Shown piece by piece: positions 39,149-48,849 of a stretch of 64,000 nucleotides of DNA. The notes beneath the pieces are model-generated. The model did no database searches, was not told where the DNA came from, and saw only the letters and a list, made by a program, of their open reading frames with translations. Position numbers and translations under genes: made by a program. Each line of letters opens with the position of its first letter. Position 1 is the stretch's first letter. Source of the stretch: Nocardioides silvaticus (GTDB taxonomy: Bacteria; Actinomycetota; Actinomycetes; Propionibacteriales; Nocardioidaceae); NCBI RefSeq assembly GCF_003160695.1, contig NZ_QGDD01000010.1, positions 1-64,000 on the forward strand, read 5' to 3'.

Positions 39149-41742
39149 CCGTCCGCGCCCTCGACCAGGTCCGCTCGGTCAAGGTCAAGCTCGGTCTGCT
39201 CGTCGCCGCCAGCGTGGTCGTCGCGGTCGTGGTCGCGACGATCGGCGAGGCCGGGGGAGTACCGGTCTGGCTGAGCATCCCGGTCACCGTCGCGCTCGCG
39301 CTCGCGGTGACCCAGCTGCTCGCCGTCGGGATGACCTCGCCGCTGCGGGAGATGACGGCCGCAGCCCGGCGGATGGCCGCCGGCGACCACGCCGTCCGGG
39401 TGACCGCGACCTCCCGCGACGAGGTCGGCGCGCTCGCTGACGCGTTCAACCGGATGGCCGAGGAGCTCGCCGCGGTCGACCGCCAGCGCCGCGAGCTCGT
39501 CGCCAACGTGAGCCACGAGCTGCGCACGCCGCTGGCCGCGCTCAACGCCGTCCTCGAGAACCTCGCCGACGGCGTCGCGCAGCCCGACCCCGCGACGCTG
39601 CGCGCCGCGCTGGCGCAGGGAGAGCGGATGGCCGGCCTCGTCGGCGACCTGCTCGACCTCTCCCGGGTCGACGCCGGCAAGGCGCCGCTGGTGCAGCAGC
39701 CGGTCGACGTACGACGCCTGCTCGAGGACGCCGCGGCCGAGGCACGGGTCGCCGGCCGCGACGTGACGTACGACGTGCGCGTCGACCCGTCCTCGCTGTC
39801 GGTCGAGGGCGACCCCGCCCGGCTGCACCAGCTGGTCGCCAACCTGCTCGACAACGCGTCGCGGCACAGTCCCCGCGGGGGCGTCGTCGCCGTCCGTGCC
39901 CGCGCGACCGGCGACCGCTGGCTGCTCGAGGTCGCCGACGAGGGACCGGGCGTGGCGCCCGAGGACCGGGACCGGGCGTTCGAGCGGTTCGGCACCCTCA
40001 GCGACACGGGCCAGGCCGGAGGTGGCGGCACCGGGCTCGGCCTGGCGATCGCGCGGTGGGTCACCGACCTGCACGGCGGCACCATCCGCTTCGTCGACCC
40101 CGAGCCCGGGCGGCTCGGCGCCCGGGTGCACGCCGACCTCCCGCTCGTGCCGTCCCCGTCCCGCACCGCGCCCGAGGAGGTCCCCGTGCCCGAGCCCGCC
40201 GCGCCCCGCGTCGTCGTACCGACTCAGCCGCCTCAGCCGCCCCCGCCTGTGCCGGCGCTGCCGCCTGTCCCCGCTCCGGCAACGCCGGCCCTGACCGACT
40301 CGGTCTTCGGCGACTTCTGGCCGGAGCGCGCGCTGCCCGGCAACCTCCGCGTGCTGCTCGGCGCCCTCGGCGTCGGGGTGCTGGCCGGGATCGTGCTGCC
40401 CTACCGCGACCCGGGGCTCGGCTGGTTCGTCGTGCTGGTGGCGGCCGGTGCGGCGCTCCTGCTGTCGAGCCGCAACCGCCGCGACCCGTTCACCCTCGCC
40501 TGCGCGGCGCTGTGCCTGCTGCTGGCGACGGTCGTGGTCGTCCGCGACGCCGAGTGGATCGCCGTGCTGTGCCTGCTGGCAGGGGGCGCGCTGTGCGCGG
40601 TCGGACTGGTGGGCGGCCGGACGGTGCCGACGTTCCTGTTGTCGGTGGTGGCGTGGCCGTTGTCCGGCCTGCGTGGCCTGCCGTGGCTGGGCCGCACGCT
40701 GCGGCTGGTGACCGGCCTCGGCAACGGAGCCGCGCTCGCCCGGACCGTGGTGTTCTCGCTGCTCGGGCTGCTCGTGTTCGCGCTGCTCTTCGCCTCGGCG
40801 GACGCGCTGTTCGCCGAGTGGGTCGGCGCCGTCGTACCCGACCTCGACGCGGAGGCCCTGGTCCTGCGGCCGTTCGTCGCGTTCTTCGTCGGCGGCGTGG
40901 TGCTCGCCGGCTGCTACCTCGCCCTCAACCCGCCCGCCGCCGGCGCCGCGCCGGGCGAGCGGCGCCCGGTCGCCCACCGGTTCGAGTGGCTCGCGCCGGT
41001 GCTGGTCGTCGATGCCGTCTTCGTGCTGTTCCTGGTGGCGCAGGCCGCGGTGATCTTCGGCGGCCACGGCTACCTCGAGCGCACCACCGGTCTCACCTAC
41101 GCCGAGTACGTCCACCAGGGCTTCGGTCAGCTCACCGTCGCCACCGCGCTCACCCTGCTCGTGGTGTGGGCGGCGACCCGCAAGGCCCCGCGCGAGACCC
41201 CTGCCGACCGCGCCTGGATCCGGGGCTCGCTCGGCGTGCTCTGCGCCGCGACCCTCGTCGTCGTCGCGTCCGCCCTCTACCGGATGGACGTCTACCAGGA
41301 CGCCTACGGCTTCACCCGGCTGCGGCTGCTGGTCGACGTCTTCGAGGCCTGGCTCGGCCTGCTCGTCCTCGCGACGATGGCCGGCGGCCTCGCCCTCCGC
41401 GCCGCCTGGCTGCCCCGCTTCGGCCTGCTCACCGGCGTCACCCTCCTGCTCGGCCTCGCCGCCCTCAACCCCGACGCGTGGATCGCAAAGCAGAACCTCG
41501 ACCGGTACGACGCCACCGGCGAGGTCGACTGGACCTACCTCGCCGGCCTCTCCGACGACGCCCTCCCCGTCCTCCGCGACCTCCCCGCCGACCTCGAGCG
41601 CTGCGCCATCGACCTCGCCGGCCGCCACGAGGACGACTGGCTGGAGTGGAACCTCGGCCGCGCCCGCGCCGCCGCCTTCGCCGACCGCCACGCCGACGAC
41701 TGGGAGCACCGGCTCGACTGTCCGGGGCAGACCACGGACTAG
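39145..41742 (+). CDS. Histidine kinase fused to a DUF4173-like multi-pass membrane domain
   Basis: This 865-residue protein has two parts. Residues 1-350 are a standard sensor kinase: two N-terminal helices (about 16-33, 42-62), HAMP, HisKA with H124 in NVSHELRTPL, and HATPase with NLLDNASRHS and GTGLGLAIARW. A proline-rich linker (about 363-385) leads to roughly 460 residues with ten or more membrane helices, resembling DUF4173/DUF4153 (FVLFLVAQAAVIFGGHGYLERTTGLTYAEYVHQGFGQL spans the typical centre), then a Trp-rich soluble tail with DWLEWNLGRAR. Such membrane domains usually occur as separate proteins. The fusion suggests that signal transfer and a membrane process are coupled. Confidence 0.85.
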   Translation: MTVRALDQVRSVKVKLGLLVAASVVVAVVVATIGEAGGVPVWLSIPVTVALALAVTQLLAVGMTSPLREMTAAARRMAAGDHAVRVTATSRDEVGALADAFNRMAEELAAVDRQRRELVANVSHELRTPLAALNAVLENLADGVAQPDPATLRAALAQGERMAGLVGDLLDLSRVDAGKAPLVQQPVDVRRLLEDAAAEARVAGRDVTYDVRVDPSSLSVEGDPARLHQLVANLLDNASRHSPRGGVVAVRARATGDRWLLEVADEGPGVAPEDRDRAFERFGTLSDTGQAGGGGTGLGLAIARWVTDLHGGTIRFVDPEPGRLGARVHADLPLVPSPSRTAPEEVPVPEPAAPRVVVPTQPPQPPPPVPALPPVPAPATPALTDSVFGDFWPERALPGNLRVLLGALGVGVLAGIVLPYRDPGLGWFVVLVAAGAALLLSSRNRRDPFTLACAALCLLLATVVVVRDAEWIAVLCLLAGGALCAVGLVGGRTVPTFLLSVVAWPLSGLRGLPWLGRTLRLVTGLGNGAALARTVVFSLLGLLVFALLFASADALFAEWVGAVVPDLDAEALVLRPFVAFFVGGVVLAGCYLALNPPAAGAAPGERRPVAHRFEWLAPVLVVDAVFVLFLVAQAAVIFGGHGYLERTTGLTYAEYVHQGFGQLTVATALTLLVVWAATRKAPRETPADRAWIRGSLGVLCAATLVVVASALYRMDVYQDAYGFTRLRLLVDVFEAWLGLLVLATMAGGLALRAAWLPRFGLLTGVTLLLGLAALNPDAWIAKQNLDRYDATGEVDWTYLAGLSDDALPVLRDLPADLERCAIDLAGRHEDDWLEWNLGRARAAAFADRHADDWEHRLDCPGQTTD

Positions 41743-41769
41743 GTCGGTCGAAACCGCTCGGCGCGCCAG

Positions 41770-41786
41770 TCTTGAACCATTCAAGA
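41770..41786. promoter_or_regulatory. Probable FurA operator
   Basis: TCTTGAA-CCA-TTCAAGA is a perfect inverted repeat with 7-base arms about 20 bases before the furA-like ATG. Actinobacterial FurA/CatR proteins bind AT-rich TTGAA/TTCAA sites ahead of their furA-katG operons, so autoregulation is likely. Confidence 0.65.
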
Positions 41787-41806
41787 AAAGGCGGTAGGAA
41801 GGACGC

Positions 41807-44534
<2,728 letters not shown>

Positions 44535-44540
44535 CCAACC

Positions 44541-44592
44541 GTAGGACGCCGGTCCGCCCTGGGTCTGTTGCTCAGGGTGAACCGGCGTCTAC
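44541..44592 (+). terminator. Stem-loop terminator after katG
   Basis: GTAGGACGCCGGTCCGCCCTG pairs almost completely with CAGGGTGAACCGGCGTCTAC around an eleven-base loop, starting six bases after the katG stop. There is no long U tract, as is common for actinobacterial terminators. Confidence 0.65.
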
Positions 44593-44700
44593 GCTTGTCA
44601 GAAGTGAGATCGACACGATTTCGCCGAAACCTCAATAACCTCACCAGGCACATCCGTCTGTCCTAATCTGCGATGTCGGCACTCCGACTGCACTCGGGCG

Positions 44701-45396
44701 ATGAGCCAAAAGGGGCACAAGTTGAGCTGGAACCAGATCACCGCGGCAGCGACCGTCACGCCTGCCCTGGTCCCGGTCGAGGGCGGCGAGCTCCTCGACG
44801 AGTGGTCAGGTCTCCTCGAGAACGCGCCGTCCTTCCCCGCCGAGGGCGAGGAGGAGCGGCGCGAGCGGCTCGAGGAGCTGGCCACGGCGACCCTCAGCAT
44901 CACCGTCTGCGGCGACGTGGAGGCCACCGTCACCGTCGACCTCCCGTGCGACGTCATCGAGGAGCGGCCCACCATCTTCGGGGCCGTCGACGGTGAGCCG
45001 GAGCCGCTCGCCTGGGTGATCGCCCGCCTCGAGTCCCTCGAGCCCGTCCCGCTCGGCTCCACCCAGCTGACGTCGTTCTCGATCGCGATCCCCAGCCACG
45101 TCGGCCCGGGCTTCTACCCGCTCGACGAGCTGCGGCAGCGCGCCCACTCCGACGAGGTCGCGTGGTGGGAGGTCGACGACTTCCACCTCAGCCCCGAGGC
45201 CCAGGGCGGCGAGTCGACGTACTACCTCGACGACGAGGCCATCACGGGCGCCTGGGTCGCCACCACGGGCGCGTCCGTGGCCTTCGACCTGCCGATGGCG
45301 TCCGTCGTGAGCGAGGTCCGGGTCACCGGCACGATCTCCTGGAACGACCCGGCCACCAGGCCGGCGCTGCTGGGGCAGCACACCGACGCGGGATAG
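44701..45396 (+). CDS. Hypothetical acidic protein
   Basis: This 231-residue soluble protein is strongly acidic (long runs with E/D such as FPAEGEEERRERLEEL) with beta-strand-like segments LSITVCGDVEATVTVDLPC and FSIAIPSHVGPGFYPLDEL. No signal peptide, membrane helix or known motif is evident. It lies between katG and a SigB/SigF-type sigma gene on the same strand and may belong to the general stress set, but no function is recognised. The ATG has AAAAGGGG-like purines downstream and not upstream, so translation may be leaderless. Confidence 0.65.
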   Translation: MSQKGHKLSWNQITAAATVTPALVPVEGGELLDEWSGLLENAPSFPAEGEEERRERLEELATATLSITVCGDVEATVTVDLPCDVIEERPTIFGAVDGEPEPLAWVIARLESLEPVPLGSTQLTSFSIAIPSHVGPGFYPLDELRQRAHSDEVAWWEVDDFHLSPEAQGGESTYYLDDEAITGAWVATTGASVAFDLPMASVVSEVRVTGTISWNDPATRPALLGQHTDAG

Positions 45397-45416
45397 GTCG
45401 GAAAAAACATTTGCAG

Positions 45417-45447
45417 GTTTGGTTTGGCGCTCGGAAGGGCGGGGTAA
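45417..45447 (+). promoter_or_regulatory. SigB/SigF-type promoter
   Basis: GTTT (45422-45425; another at 45417) is followed after 16 bases by GGGTAA (45442-45447). The actinobacterial SigF/SigB consensus is GTTT-N15-17-GGGTAT, so only one -10 base differs. It lies about 65 bases before the sigma-factor start and suggests autoregulation. Confidence 0.65.
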
Positions 45448-45514
45448 TCGACCCCTGAACGCTTGCGTGGCCCAGCCAACCGCCACGACAGTTCTCGACC
45501 TCGGAGTCAGAGAC

Positions 45515-46354
45515 GTGTCAGCAACGTTTGCCCCACCTGTCCATCGCTCGTTCCAGCCCGCAGACCCTGGGGAGCTCGCTCCCGACGATCGCAAGCAGCG
45601 CACTGCCGAGCTCATCGCTCGGGCCGCTGAGTGCGAGGGCGAGGAGCGGCTGACGATCCTCGACGAAGTGATCGTCATCAACATCCCGGTCGCACGTGCG
45701 CTCGCGGCGCGCTACCGCAACCGTGGTCAACCGATCGAGGAGCTGGAGCAGGTCGCCTGCCTGGCCCTCACCAAGGCGGTCCGCGCCTACGACCCCGCAC
45801 GAGGGGACGACCTCCTCGTGTTCGCCGTGCCCAGCATCCTCGGGGAGCTGAAGCGGTACTTCCGCGACTCGACGTGGACGGTTCGTCCGCCGCGCCGGAT
45901 CCAGGAGCTTCGCCCCCGTCTCGCCGAGGCGGAGGCCGAGCTGACCCAGCGGCTGGGGCGCACGCCCCTGCCGAGCGAGGTCGCGGAGGCGGTCGGGTGC
46001 ACCACCGACGACGTCATCGAGGCGCACGAGTCGAAGACCTGTGCCTCGCCGGACTCGCTCAACGACGGCCCGCCGGGAGACGACGGGTTCGCGTGGATCG
46101 AGCGGCTGCCGACCGAGGAGCTCGGGTTCCGGCAGGCCGAGGCCGTGGCGGTGCTCGCCCCGGCTTGCCGGAGGCTCAAGGTGCGCGACCGGCGGATCCT
46201 CGAGATGCGGTTCTACGAGCAGAAGACCCAGCAGCAGATCGCCGACGAGCTCGGCGTGACGCAGGTGCAGGTCTCGCGTCTGCTCCAGCGCATCCTCACG
46301 GACCTCCGCAAGTCGATCACGGGTCGGCGAGGGCAGCCTGCCAAGGCCGCCTGA
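45515..46354 (+). CDS. SigB/SigF/SigG-family alternative sigma factor
   Basis: This roughly 279-residue sigma factor of the stress/sporulation group has region 2 with GQPIEELEQVACLALTKAV and VFAVPSILGELKRYFRD, region 3 and region 4 with LEMRFYEQKTQQQIADELGV and QVQVSRLLQRILTDLR. I chose the GTG nine bases after GGAG; another in-frame GTG 16 codons upstream is possible. No anti-sigma (RsbW) or anti-anti-sigma gene adjoins it. A self-type promoter lies upstream, and a PAS-ANTAR gene follows on the same strand. Confidence 0.88.
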   Translation: MSATFAPPVHRSFQPADPGELAPDDRKQRTAELIARAAECEGEERLTILDEVIVINIPVARALAARYRNRGQPIEELEQVACLALTKAVRAYDPARGDDLLVFAVPSILGELKRYFRDSTWTVRPPRRIQELRPRLAEAEAELTQRLGRTPLPSEVAEAVGCTTDDVIEAHESKTCASPDSLNDGPPGDDGFAWIERLPTEELGFRQAEAVAVLAPACRRLKVRDRRILEMRFYEQKTQQQIADELGVTQVQVSRLLQRILTDLRKSITGRRGQPAKAA

Positions 46355-46400
46355 CGGCGACTCCCGACGTTCCCGCTCGGTCCGGGCACAGTTAAACTTC

Positions 46401-47072
46401 GTGCCTGTGAGCGTGGACGAGAGGACGGACCCGAGAGCCGGTCGGCAGACCGGTCGGTTCGTGTACGACGTCCGCAACGACGTGTGGGAGTGGGACGACG
46501 ACGTCTACGTGATGCACGGCTACCAGCCGGGCGAAGTCGTCCCCACCACCGCCCTCTTTCACCAGCACAAGCACGAGGGTGATCGCGACCGGGTCCTGCG
46601 GACGTTCCGGCACGCCATGGAGACCGGCGAGCCGTTCAACATCTACTACCGGATCCGCGCGAAGGGCACCGAGCGTCGCGTGGTGGTGGTCGGCGAAGGG
46701 GACCGTGGCTCCGACGGTCACGCCGACAAGCTGGTCGGGTACTACCTCGACCTGACGCCCGAGTTCGCCGCGGAGACGGCCGCCGCTGCCGATGCGGCCG
46801 TCGCCGCGGCTGCTCGCGCGCGCGACACCATCGAGCAGGCCAAGGGCATCCTCATGCTCGGCTACGGGCTCGACCCGGACGCCGCCTTCGCGATGCTGAA
46901 GTGGTGGTCGCGCAACCGCAACGTCAAGGTCCGTGAGATCGCCGAACGCCTGATCGAGGTCGCTCGCGCCGGCCAGATCAGCCACCCCGGCCTGCGGACC
47001 CTGCTCGACACCCTGATCCACGACATCACGGACGGCCGGCCGACCGGCCCCTCCGGCACCAACGACGACTGA
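46401..47072 (+). CDS. PAS-ANTAR RNA-binding antiterminator
   Basis: This 223-residue cytoplasmic protein has an N-terminal PAS domain (VWEWDDDVYVMHGYQPGEVV...RRVVVVGEGDR, about 20-105), an Ala-rich linker helix, and a C-terminal ANTAR domain (IEQAKGILMLGYGLDPDAAF and MLKWWSRNRNVKVREIAERLIE). ANTAR proteins bind paired hairpins in nascent RNA and prevent termination, so this one likely couples a PAS signal to readthrough. The GTG lies directly after TTAAACT, a good -10, suggesting a leaderless transcript. Alternative GTGs lie two and four codons in. Confidence 0.87.
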   Translation: MPVSVDERTDPRAGRQTGRFVYDVRNDVWEWDDDVYVMHGYQPGEVVPTTALFHQHKHEGDRDRVLRTFRHAMETGEPFNIYYRIRAKGTERRVVVVGEGDRGSDGHADKLVGYYLDLTPEFAAETAAAADAAVAAAARARDTIEQAKGILMLGYGLDPDAAFAMLKWWSRNRNVKVREIAERLIEVARAGQISHPGLRTLLDTLIHDITDGRPTGPSGTNDD

Positions 47073-47336
47073 GACCCGAGAAGGATCCCGTCGGCCAGAG
47101 CGGCCGGCCGGCGGCCTGTCCCTCGTCGGACGATCGGGAGCACGTCGTCCGAGGGTGGTGGGAGCCGTGCCCTGGGAGGGTTGCGTAGGGCTCAACACAT
47201 CCACGACCCCCACCGGTTCTTCGTCGTTCGCCCGTCGCGGTACCCGGGCCATGACCCCGCATTCGGGGTCGACCACCCGTTGACGGCCGACGAATTCCCG
47301 TGAATGGATCCCGGGCGTGTCGGGTACCTGTGTGAC
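47073..47336. other. Intergenic region with two hairpins
   Basis: This 264-base gap after the PAS-ANTAR gene holds two candidate hairpins. One is CCCTCGTCGGACGA paired with TCGTCCGAGGG (one small bulge, about 47118-47156). The other is the perfect GACCCCG-CATT-CGGGGTC (47253-47270). Neither has a U tract. The first is a possible terminator; the pair could also be an ANTAR-type target. TTGACG near 47279 may be a -35 element for the next gene. Confidence 0.4.
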
Positions 47337-47885
47337 ATGAGCTCACCGGACGCACCGCGTCCGGGCGAGACCCCGGACCGAGGTTCTGTGGCTGCTGCGT
47401 ACGTACGCCGGAACGCGGCAGCCACAGAATCTCCGCGGGACGAGGACGAGTCCTCGCACGAGCGGCTGACCCGCAACTGGAACGAGCTGCTCCAGGAGCT
47501 CCGGGTCACCCAGACCGGCGTCCAGATCCTCACCGGCTTCCTGCTCACGGTCCCGTTCACCGACCGGTTCACCGAGCTCGAGGACCACCAGGTGCGGATC
47601 TACCTCACCGTGCTCATCGGCGCGACGGTGACCACCTGCATGATCGTGGCCCCGGTGGCGTTCCACCGGGTGCTCTTTCGGCAGCGCGAGAAGGACTGGC
47701 TGGTCGTCGCCGCCAACACGTGCGCCCGGATCGGGCTGATCCTGCTCGGCATCGTGTCCTCGGGCGTCGTGCTGCTGGTCTTCGACGTCGTGGTCAGCAC
47801 CACCGCCGGCATCATCGCCTCGGCCCTCGTCCTGGCGACCTTCGCCGCGGTGTGGTTCGCCACCCCGTTCTTCGCCCGGCGCTGA
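47337..47885 (+). CDS. DUF6328-family membrane protein
   Basis: This 182-residue protein has a hydrophilic N-terminus followed by the family block LTRNWNELLQELRVTQTGVQ and four predicted membrane helices, ending RR. DUF6328 proteins are widespread in actinobacteria with no known function. The ATG begins MSSPDAPRPGE. A perfect 12-base inverted repeat lies within its first 31 codons. It is followed by a small DUF7218-like gene. Stress association is suggested only by neighbours. Confidence 0.78.
   Translation: MSSPDAPRPGETPDRGSVAAAYVRRNAAATESPRDEDESSHERLTRNWNELLQELRVTQTGVQILTGFLLTVPFTDRFTELEDHQVRIYLTVLIGATVTTCMIVAPVAFHRVLFRQREKDWLVVAANTCARIGLILLGIVSSGVVLLVFDVVVSTTAGIIASALVLATFAAVWFATPFFARR
47384..47429 (+). 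repeat. 12-base perfect hairpin inside the DUF6328 coding start
   Basis: TTCTGTGGCTGC and GCAGCCACAGAA are exact complements separated by 22 bases that include TACGTACG. It lies within codons 16-31, in the non-conserved N-terminal part, and encodes SVAAAYVRRNAAATE. It could form a translational-control hairpin or be a site for a DNA-binding protein. Confidence 0.6.
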
Positions 47886-47961
47886 GCGGGGTGCGGCGCG
47901 GCACCGTGGGTACTGCCCCTCGGCGTCTGCGAGAACGCCCGCGAGTACAGGAGGCCATCCC

Positions 47962-48228
47962 ATGCCCGGTCGGAAGACACCCGGTCCCAGCGTGAAGGAC
48001 GACGAGACCTACGAGGCCCTGCGCCGCGACGGCGCGAGCAAGGAGAAGGCGGCCCGGATCGCCAATGCGCAGGCCGCAGGGGACGACCCGGGCCGCAAGG
48101 GCGGCAAGGCCGGCTCCTACGACGACTGGACCGTCGACGACCTCCGCGAGCGCGCGGCCGAGATCGGCATCGACGGCCGCTCGAGCATGAACAAGGCCGA
48201 GCTCATCGACGCCCTGCGCAACCACTGA
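47962..48228 (+). CDS. Small Rho-N/SAP-like protein (DUF7218-like)
   Basis: This 88-residue basic protein begins MPGRKTPGPSVKDDETYEAL and ends with a helix-extended-loop-helix motif (WTVDDLRERAAEIGI...SSMNKAELIDALRNH) like that of Rho N-terminal or SAP domains, which contact nucleic acids. The N-terminal block with RRDGASKEKAARIANAQA is typical of a small actinobacterial stress-type family. Function is unknown; nucleic-acid binding is inferred from fold. AGGAGG lies nine bases before the ATG. A 9-base tandem repeat begins 16 bases after the stop. Confidence 0.78.
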   Translation: MPGRKTPGPSVKDDETYEALRRDGASKEKAARIANAQAAGDDPGRKGGKAGSYDDWTVDDLRERAAEIGIDGRSSMNKAELIDALRNH

Positions 48229-48244
48229 CGCCGCAGGCGACGGC

Positions 48245-48289
48245 GTGTCCGCGGTGTCCGCGGTGTCTGCGGTGTCCGCGGTGGCCGCC
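48245..48289. repeat. 9-base tandem repeat between convergent genes
   Basis: Five copies of GTGTCCGCG lie end to end, with one base change in the third and two in the fifth. They occupy most of the gap between two convergent stop codons. This is the third such array in the window. Confidence 0.75.
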
Positions 48290-48300
48290 GGAGGCTGAGG

Positions 48301-48849
48301 TCACGGGGCGCAGTGGTCGGCGAGCCAGGTCCCGAACGGGGCCTCGCTGTGCTCCTCCTCGGCCTGCCCCTCGTCGGCGTGCTCGTGGTCGTGCCCGCTG
48401 CCGACGTCGGCAGGTTCTGACGGCGCGACCGTCGGCGTGAACGACGGGTCGACACTGGCCCGCACGTCGTCGAGCACCGCGGTCAGCTCGGTGTAGCCCG
48501 CCGGGTCGAGGCTCTCCGGGACCCCTAGCGCCTGCAGGCTGCCGACGACCGAGATCACGGCGTCCGCAGCGGGCTGCACGGGGTCGGCGGCCCACTGGCT
48601 CTGCACCCGCACCAGCTCCAGCCAGCCGCGGCACCAGGCCTCGTCGTCGACCACCGACAGCTCGGTCTCCGACGGGTCCTCGGCGATGGGGCTGGTGGAG
48701 CCGTCGGCGGACCCGCCGGAGCCGGCGTCCCCGCTGCCGCCGTCGCCACCGCCGCCGTCGTCGCCGCACCCGGTGAGCGCCAGCGCCAGGCAGAGCGCGC
48801 CGGCCGTCGCGGTCACCCTGGTCAGGGTCCGTCCCGTCAGTCGTCGCAT
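48301..48849 (-). CDS. Lipoprotein downstream of protein mannosyltransferase
   Basis: This 182-residue exported lipoprotein has signal peptide LTRVTATAGALCLALALTGC with Cys 27 as the lipidated residue, then a Gly/Asp/Ser-rich linker, a helical central domain containing AWCRGWLELVRVQSQW, and a His/Glu-rich patch GHDHEHADEGQAEEEHSEA before the final C. The His-rich patch might bind metal, but no family is known. Its ATG overlaps the mannosyltransferase stop by one base (TGATG), so it is co-transcribed and may itself be mannosylated in the Ser/Thr-rich linker, which is speculative. Confidence 0.75.
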   Translation of the reverse strand: MRRLTGRTLTRVTATAGALCLALALTGCGDDGGGGDGGSGDAGSGGSADGSTSPIAEDPSETELSVVDDEAWCRGWLELVRVQSQWAADPVQPAADAVISVVGSLQALGVPESLDPAGYTELTAVLDDVRASVDPSFTPTVAPSEPADVGSGHDHEHADEGQAEEEHSEAPFGTWLADHCAP

